Source: Muribaculaceae bacterium (GTDB taxonomy: Bacteria; Bacteroidota; Bacteroidia; Bacteroidales; Muribaculaceae). From it: a stretch of 15,279 nt of DNA. This document shows positions 1 to 8,234 of the stretch, in pieces. The stretch spans positions 1 to 15,279 of the forward strand of contig VSPE01000049.1 in NCBI GenBank assembly GCA_009775225.1, written 5' to 3'. The position numbers were made by a program, and so were the translations under genes. A model generated the notes under the pieces. That model had not been told where the DNA came from. It made no database searches and saw only the letters and a program-made list of their open reading frames with translations. The first letter of the stretch is position 1. The number at the start of each line of letters is the position of its first letter.

Positions 1-44
1 TTGATTTTGCCACGCTCAAACTGTTGCTTAATCATGTCGAACAT
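1..44 (-). CDS. Possible 5' end of an unidentified gene running off the left edge
   Basis: An ATG at 44 opens a frame that stays open to the window edge and reads MFDMIKQQFERGKI, a plausible soluble N-terminus with alternating charged and hydrophobic residues. A second in-frame ATG lies at 35. The frame has the same orientation as the DUF262 pair and begins 117 nt after the second DUF262 gene ends, so it could be the next gene of that unit. Fourteen codons are too few to identify a family. The 45-161 gap is AT-rich; I found no convincing terminator or TAnnTTTG promoter in it. Confidence 0.35.
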   Translation of the reverse strand, partial: MFDMIKQQFERGKI

Positions 45-161
45 TAAAATCTATTTAAATTCAAACACTCTCTTAGATATAGTGGCCTCAGTATCGAAGG
101 AATTGAGATAACAGGAATAAAAATCCTAATAAGATATACTGTTTGCCAGTAGTCACCGCCG

Positions 162-2417
162 CTATCCCTGCATGATTTTCTCAAGCAGACTTATACATGA
201 GGCTATGTAGTCTTTTTCTGTCGAATGTGACACAACTCTGCTTCCGTCATCTTCGGTGGAGGCTCTGAGTGCAAGGGCGTCAATGGCGCTGTCGATGCGT
301 TCGGTGGCGTCTGCCGAAAGCGGGCGCAACACCCAGCCGTTTTGGTGGAAGTCGAGCATGAAGAGCACATCAGTAAATTCGATAGGTTGCTGGTGTGCAT
401 CCCATGTGCGAGGCCATTCCGAGGGGATGTTGTTGTGTACAATGTTCAGCATCATCGACCAGGCAAGGTTGTTTTCCCCGAACAAAGAGCTGTTAAGGAT
501 ATATACCTCTAATGGCGCAGAGGTATAGTCGCGCCATGCGTAGCAGCCATATCCGCTCCATTGCCAGTTGGCGTTGTTATAGCGAGCCATGTAATAGCGC
601 CAGTCTGAATAGCTGAATTGAGCTGCTGCAGTATCGTTGTATTTAAGTCCGTGTCGTGCCAGACGGTCGGTGATAGCGAGAATTGCTTCTTGATTGTAGC
701 GCTCGCGGTTGCAGTAAAAGAAGTCCTGGTAGTCATCGGGCTTATGTAGAAAATAACGGATGACATTGTTTGAAACGGTCGGTTTTACAAATGTTTCGTT
801 TCGAGTCTGCCAGTAGTCTGTGTCCGGTGAGAGCATAGATACGCGTATACGCTCAAACGAGTCGTTACTCATGCAGTTGTTGTCAAAGATAGACTCAAAG
901 TGCCGCAATGCCTCTATGAGAGAAGGATAGTCGTTGTATACCGCCAGGAAGAGACTAAGTGAAGCATATAACACACGGTGGTTCTCATAGTGTAAAAGAG
1001 AGGCATATTCATCGGTGTTGAAGCGTTTCTGCTTAAGTATCTCCTCTTCTACTGCAGGGCCTGCAAATGGCTTGGCTGCGGGTAGTGTTCGCTGAGCTAT
1101 CATGACGTATGTGCCGTCAAGGAAGGTCGGCAGGTGAGGCGTGTGCATATCGTGTGCACGACGGTTTGCCGCTACAAGATTACGGACGAGGCGCAGGCCT
1201 TTTTTTGCGTCATCGTCTCTCAGCGTCAGCGACTCAATCAGATAAACTGCGTAAAAATATATGGTTTCCGGCACGGTTAGTGTCTTTTCCATTGCCAGCT
1301 CAAAAGGTGAGGCCTGAAGGTGGAACATACGTACGCGACTTTCTGTATCTGCTGCCGTTTCTCCAACTACAGAGCCGCAGTTGTAGGTAAATTCTTGCCA
1401 ACGTTTTGCAAAGCCGCCTTTGTCGGCAAATACGGAGTGCATGGTGTCGAGCAATTGTTCGAACAGGTGCAGTTTGTCCAGGTCTGAACTTACGCCATCA
1501 AGCGCGTCTTTATCGTTTGCGGGTACAGCCTTGTCGGTCAGTATACATACTAAACGCAGGATGTTGCGGATGAGCTGCATATAGCCCCGGTCGGTTTCTT
1601 TTGGTTTTGCGTTGAAGTGTGCCCATACCATATCCATCCACCGTGTGTCAATTTTGAATATGAGCCTGGATGCATATGTTGTGTTGTTTTTGCGGATTGC
1701 GGCGTTTAGCTCCGATTTGAACAGCTCGAACTCTGTCAGTTTTTTACCTCGAGAATTCATTTTGATGTAGAGATCGTCGGTAAGCCCCATGCGGTCTATG
1801 GTCAGGTGATAAAATGCAGGGTAGTCTCCTTTACAGAGTTTGTCCCAAAGCGCATCGATACCGTTGAAACGCTCTTCTATGGCATCCAGCACATTCAGCA
1901 TGGATTTGATAGTTGGGTCGGCCTCATAGGCCGGCGAGAAGCGTGGACTATTGCGTATTGCCGATGCTATTCCCGAGTCGTCATAATCCTTTATAAGTTC
2001 CGGTCGTATGATTGTAAGCAGGTCCCGGCAGAAATCGTTGGCAGAGGTGCGTGTTTCGTAGCGGAAATTTAGTAGCGGTTCAATTTCGATAGGTGTTCCG
2101 GTCTCTTTTTCTTGAGAAAGAGAACCATAGAAGTGAAGCAGGAAGAGTACGGTGAGGCGTTGCTGTCCGTCGAGGGGTATCATACCCGTATGACTGTCTG
2201 ATGTGGAGGCATAGCTTGCACCGTAGACGAAATCGAGGACTTCGTGAGTGCCTTCGGACACGGCGTTTCGTATCTTGTCGAGTATGCCGTAGAGAATGTC
2301 GCGAGTGCGGTTGTCTTGACGACCATAGGCAAAGTCGCGCTGAACTTTGGGAATAACTATGGATTTCTCTTCGCAGAGAAGACGGTAGAACGTTGTGAGT
2401 TTTCCTATCTGGTTCAT
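162..2417 (-). CDS. DUF262-domain protein, second member of a DUF262 pair (probable defence gene)
   Basis: This 751-residue protein has the DUF262 (GmrSD N-terminal, ParB/Srx-like) signature. The variant QR motif IPKVQRDFAYGRQD is at residues 22-35, DFVYGASY at 62-69, PLDGQQRLT at 81-89, and YIKMNSRGKKLTEFELFKSE at about 217-236. In characterised family members this domain binds and hydrolyses nucleotides and works with a DUF1524 HNH nuclease to cut modified DNA. The long remainder is mostly helical-looking. It has an unusual aromatic-rich stretch at about 601-631 and no HNH motif that I can recognise. I chose the ATG at 2417 because it precedes a typical DUF262 N-terminus. The frame stays open another 67 codons upstream, but those overlap the previous gene and do not look like protein. 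The start lies 1 nt after the upstream stop (TGA-C-ATG), which suggests translational coupling. The stop is TAG. Family assignment is firm; the defence role is inferred from the family. Confidence 0.85.
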   Translation of the reverse strand: MNQIGKLTTFYRLLCEEKSIVIPKVQRDFAYGRQDNRTRDILYGILDKIRNAVSEGTHEVLDFVYGASYASTSDSHTGMIPLDGQQRLTVLFLLHFYGSLSQEKETGTPIEIEPLLNFRYETRTSANDFCRDLLTIIRPELIKDYDDSGIASAIRNSPRFSPAYEADPTIKSMLNVLDAIEERFNGIDALWDKLCKGDYPAFYHLTIDRMGLTDDLYIKMNSRGKKLTEFELFKSELNAAIRKNNTTYASRLIFKIDTRWMDMVWAHFNAKPKETDRGYMQLIRNILRLVCILTDKAVPANDKDALDGVSSDLDKLHLFEQLLDTMHSVFADKGGFAKRWQEFTYNCGSVVGETAADTESRVRMFHLQASPFELAMEKTLTVPETIYFYAVYLIESLTLRDDDAKKGLRLVRNLVAANRRAHDMHTPHLPTFLDGTYVMIAQRTLPAAKPFAGPAVEEEILKQKRFNTDEYASLLHYENHRVLYASLSLFLAVYNDYPSLIEALRHFESIFDNNCMSNDSFERIRVSMLSPDTDYWQTRNETFVKPTVSNNVIRYFLHKPDDYQDFFYCNRERYNQEAILAITDRLARHGLKYNDTAAAQFSYSDWRYYMARYNNANWQWSGYGCYAWRDYTSAPLEVYILNSSLFGENNLAWSMMLNIVHNNIPSEWPRTWDAHQQPIEFTDVLFMLDFHQNGWVLRPLSADATERIDSAIDALALRASTEDDGSRVVSHSTEKDYIASCISLLEKIMQG

Positions 2418-2418
2418 G

Positions 2419-4410
2419 TCATTTGAGGTATGGCGATAAGGTGGTCGTGATGTCTTGGGCGTAGTTGCGCTGGTCTTCCTTGCCCCAAAAGAATTGCTGA
2501 GCCGTGGTAAAATCTTCGTCGCCTGAGTTATAATATTTAAGGAACACGCGTCGTGTGCATACTGGAATGTACTCGCCTGCCGCGTCTTTCTCGATAATGA
2601 GTTGACGTTTGACCTCAAACACAGATTTGCCGGCCGAAGAATTCATTTCGGCACTCAGAAGCGCGAGGTTAGATATGCTGTGGAGGTCTACAGCGCGCTT
2701 TTCTTCTGCAACGAAGCGGTTGAAATAATGTACTACTGCTTCATATAGAATTACAACATCATTATAGCTGAAGTTCTCGGTGCGAGCCTGCTGCAGTTGA
2801 GCTTCCAGCGTATCGATTGTGCTCTGTGGGTCATATTGGCCTTCTTGGAAGCGTCGTTTCATGTTGCGTAGTGTCCGCAGGTTAAGCTCTATAAACTCCA
2901 CCCATTTCTCACGTTTGTTTTTATCAATGAGTTCTGAGTTCTGGGCGTGGATATGTTCGAGCGACCAGCCGTTGCCGGAGTGTATTTTTTCTTTGAAACG
3001 GTCAAAGGGAAAGAATGATTCGGTGGTTTTGAGGCGTGTCGATTCTACGTTATATAGAGTAAGCAGTTTCTTTATAGCTTCGCTGTCCTTATAGTAATCA
3101 AGTTGTTCGAGTGTGCGGTCGTTTCCTATAGCGACTATGTCTTTTATCATGCCATCAATAACTGATTCGAACGACTCCTCTCCCTCTTTTGCTTTCTTAG
3201 GCAGAGTTGTGGATTTCTCAAGCAAATCTATCAGAGCCTGCCTGCCGCTGTAGAGAACGATGAAACCGATTTTGTGAAAGAGATTGCGGTTGCGGCTCCA
3301 CGCCGACAGTGTGGCTGCATAGCGCTCTACCGTACGCCATAGCTCCCACAGGCCATCGGAGCCAAGTTTGCTGCGGCGTTCTAACTCGAGTAAGGTAAAC
3401 AGTGAATCTCCTTCAAATTTGTCTTTGCGGGCAACAAGGTCAAAGAGGTATTCTATACGACAGTCGTAAGATGCTCCTTCTCCGTCCTGGTTTATAAAGG
3501 CCCAGAAAGACGGGTCGTGCAGATGCTGCTCTATCACGTCCCATTGAGTGATGATATGTGATTGCTTGCGATTGCTTTCTCGCTCTTCAATTTTTACGCG
3601 CAGTGTGTCGTCCAGACCTTTGAGAAGTGTTTCATCGGTTTTATATTCGGCTTGGTCTGATAAGAAAAGGGCTCTTACAAGCTCGGCATTGTTAAGCTTG
3701 ATGCACTTTTCGTTGAGACGTTCGAATAATTCCTCGGCGCTGTCTTCTTCATTGTCGGTGAGCTCGTACCATATCACTTTCACCGCCTTGCTGTCGGAAT
3801 CGTTGCCGTCGTTGAGGAAATATTGCTCGAACTCGCCGGTGAAAAATTTCTCGTTGATATTGTTGTTACCTGTAGGAGGGAAGAAATCAAGAATGGTTTG
3901 TGCTGTCTGCCGAACATGGTAGGTGTCAATATCAGGGTGACTTAGGTCGATACCTTCGAATATCGCTTCGCTTCCATTGTCGGTGTCTTTGACAGAAAGT
4001 TTGTCGAAGATTGCACCGAGAGCCGGGCGCGTACGGTAATGGATATTGAATGAATATTCTTCCGACCATCTGCGCTCGAGGTTCTTCATTATGGCGAGGA
4101 TGATACGTATAGTAGTAAGGCGTTGCTGCCCGTCAATTACTTCGTACCAGTCCTCGTTTGGGTTCGGCAGCTCGAACTCGGTTTTCTTTGTGTCGGTCAG
4201 TTTCTTTACCACAATCGGTTGCAGTCAGTAAAAGTTGCCGGCGTTTGGCTTGCGGTTGCGGAAGAAAACCGTGAGGTCGTGCAGCAGTTGATTTACATGC
4301 TATTTTTCCTAGCGGTAGCCACGCTGGTAATCGGGAATGAAGTAGTTTTTACCACAAATGCCATCAGTAGTATCTGAGGCTACGATGGCACGGGGTTCGA
4401 GGATGTTCAT
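2419..4410 (-). pseudogene. DUF262 + DUF1524 (GmrSD-like HNH) gene with three nonsense codons in its first 62 codons
   Basis: Read from the ATG at 4410, the frame encodes 663 codons without any frameshift. The N-terminus holds the DUF262 motif IPDYQRGYR at residues 25-33. Three stops then interrupt it: TAG at codon 34 (4309-4311, where the family usually has Trp), TAG at codon 37 (4300-4302) and TGA at codon 62 (4225-4227). From GTG codon 67 (4212) the remaining 597 codons are open. They contain DGQQRLTT (93-100), FERLNEKCIKLNNAEL (about 229-244), and a DUF1524/HNH-type C-terminus with LEHIHAQN (about 484-491) and SNLALLSAEMN followed by VFEVKR (about 580-602). Intact homologues are modification-dependent restriction enzymes of the GmrSD type. 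Without residues 1-66 the QR motif of the nucleotide-binding fold is lost, so an internally started product is unlikely to be fully active. The gene starts 11 nt after gldN and is followed 1 nt later by the second DUF262 gene. Base composition is visibly poorer in G+C than in the gld genes. Recent inactivation is the simplest reading; a local sequence error cannot be excluded. Confidence 0.85.
4225..4311 (-). other. Cluster of three in-frame nonsense codons
   Basis: The codons are TAG at 4309-4311, TAG at 4300-4302 and TGA at 4225-4227, all in the frame of the ATG at 4410. Flanking translation is coherent on both sides: IPDYQRGYR before, HVNQLLHDLTVFF and RNRKPNAGNFY between, and LQPIVVKKL after. 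TAG at codon 34 fits TGG to TAG, since the family motif continues QRGYRW. TAG at codon 37 fits CAG to TAG. The third ancestral residue is uncertain (Cys or Trp). No insertion or deletion is needed. Confidence 0.85.
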
Positions 4411-4421
4411 GTGTGAGGAGA

Positions 4422-5561
4422 TTACTTGCGCCTGCGCACCGAGCGTACGGCGTTGGAGGAGGATGAAGTGGATTTGGGCTTGGATACTTTAGGTTTCTTG
4501 GCTTTGGGGGCATCGCTGCGCTTTGTAGAGCGCTTGGTGGAGCGGGCTGTGGCGCGTGTTGGCGAGGTTTTTTCTATGGCGCTTTCAATAGCTGTGCTGT
4601 CGGATTTGCCTGCGGCGAGTGCTTCGCGTGCCTCGCGTGCCGCTATCACTTCCTCGCGTGTGGGTACCCAAAGCTTTTTCTCGAATGTGTCGAGGCGGTT
4701 CTGGATGCTGTCCTGAGCTTTCTTGAGGTTGTCGGGGTCAGGGTAGAGCTGTACCATCGACTTGTTTTTGAGGTTGCGAGTCTTGTAGATGTCGCCGTCG
4801 TACATTGAGAGTGTGAAGAAATCGTCGTAGGTGCAGGTGGGCAGGTTATTGTCGTCGTCGACGAAGATTGTCTGCGCAGCAAGATAGGGGCGCAGGTCGG
4901 AGAACTTCACCCAGAACATAGGATATTTGAGGGCGTCGCCTCCGAAGTCGCCAGTGCGGTGGAGTACAGGACAGATTGCTTCGACTACGGGGCGCAGACG
5001 GTTGCTGCGGGTGTCGAATTCCCACCGTTCGACAATATAGTACGACAGCACCTCGTTGGTAGGTATGTCGTTTTCGTCGATAGTGAACTTCGGGTTCTTC
5101 TCGGTAGAGCCCTTGGCCTCGGTGTAGGGAATATAGAAGCGGTCGAGCACGTCGCGGGTCTTGATGCGGTATTTGTCTGTGAAAATCTCTCGGCCGTCAA
5201 GATATTCGTAGGAGGGTACTGTGCCTTGTGCCAGCAGGCGCATGATGATGCGGAACAGGTTTTCCTGTCCGTCGACCGGCTCTTCTGGAAAATACAGGGG
5301 CGCGTTTTTGTCTTTGTCGAGGTCGATAGAGCGGTATATTACGCGCATCCACTGGCGGTCGGCATCGGAGATTGACGAGTTGTCTTCCGAGAAAAAGCTT
5401 TGCATGCGCTCCGTCACCACGGTGCCGTCCTGTTGCTTGGGCGCATTGCGGTCGGCAGAGCGGCGACGTACCACTCCGCTGTTTTCGTCCTGCGCGAAAG
5501 CGCTTGCCGAGATGCAGACCAGTGCTACTGCGAGCATTGTATTTTTCAGTATCTTGTACAT
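4422..5561 (-). CDS. gldN: GldN/PorN, type IX secretion ring component
   Basis: GldN (PorN) is a periplasmic protein that joins the lipoprotein GldK in a ring attached to the inner face of the outer membrane and is needed for type IX secretion. The 379-residue protein starts with a Sec signal peptide, MYKILKNTMLAVALVCISA, with likely cleavage after SAFA at residue 23. The conserved family core follows (DRQWMRVIYRSIDLDKDKNAPLY, the EVLSYYIVERWEFD segment, and a DDFFTLSMYDGDIY segment). The last 49 residues, about 331-379, form a Lys/Arg/Ser/Thr-rich low-complexity tail ending in RSVRRRK. I use the ATG at 5561 rather than the TTG two codons upstream. It is the last gene of the gldKLMN set, 109 nt after gldM, and the gap holds a large inverted repeat. 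No terminator is visible after it before the DUF262 gene begins 11 nt on. Confidence 0.93.
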   Translation of the reverse strand: MYKILKNTMLAVALVCISASAFAQDENSGVVRRRSADRNAPKQQDGTVVTERMQSFFSEDNSSISDADRQWMRVIYRSIDLDKDKNAPLYFPEEPVDGQENLFRIIMRLLAQGTVPSYEYLDGREIFTDKYRIKTRDVLDRFYIPYTEAKGSTEKNPKFTIDENDIPTNEVLSYYIVERWEFDTRSNRLRPVVEAICPVLHRTGDFGGDALKYPMFWVKFSDLRPYLAAQTIFVDDDNNLPTCTYDDFFTLSMYDGDIYKTRNLKNKSMVQLYPDPDNLKKAQDSIQNRLDTFEKKLWVPTREEVIAAREAREALAAGKSDSTAIESAIEKTSPTRATARSTKRSTKRSDAPKAKKPKVSKPKSTSSSSNAVRSVRRRK

Positions 5562-5575
5562 AACCAAATTCTTTG

Positions 5576-5670
5576 TAATTAAAAATTAAGAATTAAGAAT
5601 GAAAAATTACACTTTCTTGATTCTCAATTTTATGTGTGTTTGTGGATGTATAATTCTTAATTTTTAATTA
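5576..5670. repeat. 20-bp perfect A/T-rich inverted repeat between gldM and gldN
   Basis: The arm at 5576-5595 (TAATTAAAAATTAAGAATTA) is the exact reverse complement of 5651-5670, with a 55-bp spacer. The loop holds further partial complementarity (GAAAAATT against AATTTTAT). The right arm directly abuts the gldM stop codon at 5671-5673, and the left arm ends about 14 bp before the gldN start. The arms are almost only A and T, so RNA pairing would be long but weak. It could be a remnant of a small MITE-like element, an attenuator or processing site separating gldM from gldN, or a relic of AT-rich intergenic drift. The repeat is certain from the sequence; the function is not. Confidence 0.85.
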
Positions 5671-7236
5671 TTAATTAATTATGACTTCCATCGGCGAGAG
5701 GTCGCGGGTGATACCGTCGGGGCCTTTTGCTTTGATGCGTGATATGAAGAAGCGTTTGCCGCGTCCGAGGCGTTGGAACTGCGCTTTCTGGCGTTGGGAG
5801 AACTGAGCGCCGGCACTCACTTCGGGAAGTGCGTTGCCCGATGAGTCGAAGAACACTGTCTCGAAGCTCAGCACTTCGAAGCGTGTGTCGAGCAGGCCGT
5901 CGTCGATAGCCGCTTCGAGCCCCGGAGAGGCGAGCAGAAGTGCTTTGGCAAAGGGCTTGCTGCCGCGGTAATGGTCTGTGTTGCCCTGTGCGTCTTTGTA
6001 TGCTATAAACGGGGTAGGGTCGGGCAGCTTGCGCACTCGGAACGTTGTGGATGCCATTGTCACGGGGCGACCGTCCATATTGGCGGTTACGGTTACTACG
6101 GCGTCCTGGCCTACTGTCTGCGGATGTGCTACCCAATGGTCGCCTTCGCGGGTAAGTGTGCCGTTTGTCATCGAGGCCGAGATGTCGCTCATGGCCACGC
6201 CCGGCACCGAGATGCTTACCGGGTTGTTGATGCCGGCATAGAGTACGTTCATCAGCGTTGCCGACACTGTAGCCATAGGCTCTATTACGGTGTACGATGA
6301 TTTGAAGTCGTGGCGTGTGGTAGTGCCGTCGCCGTGGCTTACTTCAAGCCAGCCTGAATAGTTGAACGAGCCGGTGCTGCCGGTGGCTATTTCGTATAGT
6401 CCGTTTGTGTTGTCGAGCGGTTTGCCCTCAATGAATACGCGAGGACGTTGTGTGGTGTCGACGGCGGCGAGTACTATATTGGCCGAATATTTTCCGCCTC
6501 GCATCACCAGCCGCGACTGGGGCATTACGTAGGCGTTGAGTTCGTTGACGCGCACATCGCCGGCATCGACCTGCGACAGCAGCGAGGCCAGCACTTCGCC
6601 CTCGGCGTACAGGATGTCACTCTGAAGCTTGGAGAGGAGTGTTACGGCTGCAACGACGGGTTGCTGGTCGAACTTAGCTTCTTCCCAGCGCTGAGGAGTG
6701 AGTGTGCCTGTACGCATGACCGGTGCGGTGGACAGTGCCTCGGCGATAGTATGGCGTTTGAGCGAGTCGGGTATATACTCGCTTACGAAATCGCAGTAGG
6801 TGTCGATGCGCCCGCGCAGGCGTGCACCGTTCTGGCGCCCCGGCGCAAGCATCACCACAGCAGCGCTCTCGAGGTCGTCGCGATTGAGGATATTGTCGGG
6901 GTCGCCGTCTTTGCCGTCGGCTTTCTGCACTATAGCCGTCTTGAGTGAGTCGACATAAACATAGAGGTTGCGTGTCTCGTTGCGCACTTCGGTGGCTTTG
7001 TCGAGCCATGTCTTGCCTTTGTCGGGGTTCTGTTCGGCTATGCTTTCTAGCTGGCCGTATATGGCGGTATTGCGGTTGTCGAAGTTTGAGTTAGAGCGCT
7101 TGAGACCTTCGTGCACCTGCGTGAAACCGTCGAGCACGTCCGACGACACGTTGAGTGCAAGCATAGCCGTCAGGACGATATACATAAGGTTTATCATCTT
7201 CTGGCGAGGCGAAAGTCTGGTGGAGTTTGCTCCCAT
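5671..7236 (-). CDS. gldM: GldM/PorM, T9SS inner-membrane motor subunit
   Basis: GldM is anchored by one N-terminal transmembrane helix and spans the periplasm. With GldL it forms the proton-driven motor that powers type IX secretion (and gliding in gliding relatives). The 521-residue protein has the hallmark N-terminus LSPRQKMINLMYIVLTAMLA: an Arg at position 11 just before the helix at about 14-33, aligning with the Arg implicated in motor function in gliding relatives, then NVSSDVLDGF. The rest is a long periplasmic part with helical segments followed by beta-rich domains, ending FFISRIKAKGPDG and a short acidic/hydrophobic end. Length matches the family. It starts 35 nt after gldL. Its last codons and stop merge into the AT-rich inverted repeat downstream. 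Confidence 0.95.
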   Translation of the reverse strand: MGANSTRLSPRQKMINLMYIVLTAMLALNVSSDVLDGFTQVHEGLKRSNSNFDNRNTAIYGQLESIAEQNPDKGKTWLDKATEVRNETRNLYVYVDSLKTAIVQKADGKDGDPDNILNRDDLESAAVVMLAPGRQNGARLRGRIDTYCDFVSEYIPDSLKRHTIAEALSTAPVMRTGTLTPQRWEEAKFDQQPVVAAVTLLSKLQSDILYAEGEVLASLLSQVDAGDVRVNELNAYVMPQSRLVMRGGKYSANIVLAAVDTTQRPRVFIEGKPLDNTNGLYEIATGSTGSFNYSGWLEVSHGDGTTTRHDFKSSYTVIEPMATVSATLMNVLYAGINNPVSISVPGVAMSDISASMTNGTLTREGDHWVAHPQTVGQDAVVTVTANMDGRPVTMASTTFRVRKLPDPTPFIAYKDAQGNTDHYRGSKPFAKALLLASPGLEAAIDDGLLDTRFEVLSFETVFFDSSGNALPEVSAGAQFSQRQKAQFQRLGRGKRFFISRIKAKGPDGITRDLSPMEVIIN

Positions 7237-7271
7237 CTACGTGTTTTTTTTTCTTACTGTTAATCGGATTG

Positions 7272-8171
7272 TTAAACTTCCACTTTGGTGGGGTGTGCGT
7301 TTACGGGTACGCCGTCGATGTCGGGAGGAGTCATGCCGGGCCGGTACATGTTTACAGTCATGGCGGTGAGCATCTTCTCGTACACGTTGTTGAGCTGCTG
7401 CATGTAGCGGGCCATTTTCTCGGTTTCCTCGCAGTAGCGAGCGCTCTGCGATGCCGATTTTTCGTACATGTCACGTATATCCTTGATGCCTCGGTTCACG
7501 CGGTCGATAGAGTCTATTTGCGAGGATACGCTGCGGAGCTGCAGCTCGTATATGGTATTGAGGCCGCTGATATTGCGGTCGAGGGCCTGCATCTGGTCTA
7601 CATAGCCGCGGGCACTCTGCGAAATTTCTGCAGAGTTCTCAGTAATTGCGCGGTAGCTTTCAAGAAGAGTCTGCGATACATGGTTGAGTGCTGCCGTGGT
7701 GGCGTGTAGCTGCTGCATGTCGGCGGTAATGGTGGCGAGCTGGTCGAGGTACTGCTGTGTCACGGAGCCAATATCGGAGCCTATTGCTGTGGAAGCAGCG
7801 GCGGACGGAGCACCAGGGATGCCAGCCACGCCTGTGCCGGTGTATGCGGCTCCTGTGGCCGGATGTACCGCGCCTGTGAATGTCGGGCCTTCGGCGTTAG
7901 CTTCGTTGTCGCCGCGGAGTGCGGGGAACACGTCTTCCCACTTGTATTCTTTAGGCGGACGGTCAAAGGCCGTGAGTACGAACATAAGCACTTCGGTGCC
8001 CATGCCTATGGATAGAAGTGCGTTGCCACCGGGAAGGTGCAGAATTTTGAAGAGGGCGCCCCAGATTACGATGGCAGCGCCTATCGAATAGGCGAAGTTG
8101 AAGAAGCGCTGGCCGTTCTCACTGCTGATAAAGGCGCTTATGCCGCTTTTATATTGTTGTACTTTTCCCAT
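7272..8171 (-). CDS. gldL: GldL/PorL, T9SS inner-membrane motor subunit
   Basis: GldL is the stator-like partner of GldM in the inner membrane. This 299-residue protein has two N-terminal membrane segments, about residues 24-44 (containing IWGALFKILHLPGG) and 50-69 (LLSIGMGTEVLMFVLTAF). Glu60 lies inside the second helix, as expected for the proton-relay acidic residue known in this family. RPPKEYKWEDVFP follows, then a Gly/Ala/Pro/Thr-rich linker at about 95-130, then a long soluble helical, probably coiled-coil region to about residue 275. It lies 63 nt after gldK and 35 nt before gldM, as in other T9SS clusters. Confidence 0.94.
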   Translation of the reverse strand: MGKVQQYKSGISAFISSENGQRFFNFAYSIGAAIVIWGALFKILHLPGGNALLSIGMGTEVLMFVLTAFDRPPKEYKWEDVFPALRGDNEANAEGPTFTGAVHPATGAAYTGTGVAGIPGAPSAAASTAIGSDIGSVTQQYLDQLATITADMQQLHATTAALNHVSQTLLESYRAITENSAEISQSARGYVDQMQALDRNISGLNTIYELQLRSVSSQIDSIDRVNRGIKDIRDMYEKSASQSARYCEETEKMARYMQQLNNVYEKMLTAMTVNMYRPGMTPPDIDGVPVNAHPTKVEV

Positions 8172-8234
8172 TGCTGTCTGTATATTATTTTTAGGAGAGT
8201 AGTTGTGTTTGTCGGAAGGGATGTAAGGGCGTTT

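Noticed and set aside
45..161. Terminator or promoter after the second DUF262 gene
   Set aside because: Only 4-5-bp stems are possible and no TAnnTTTG box is present at a sensible distance; nothing is supported.
2418..2618. Longer N-terminus for the second DUF262 protein (frame open to 2618)
   Set aside because: The extra 67 codons overlap the end of the previous gene in another frame and give a Ser/Thr/Arg-rich sequence with no family similarity; the ATG at 2417 begins the conserved domain.
4225..4311. Stop codons as recoded sense codons (suppressed TAG/TGA)
   Set aside because: TAG is the real stop of the second DUF262 gene and TGA ends porT and the first DUF262 gene. The prfB frameshift also requires TGA to act as a stop. 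A mixed set of TAG and TGA is better explained by nonsense mutation.
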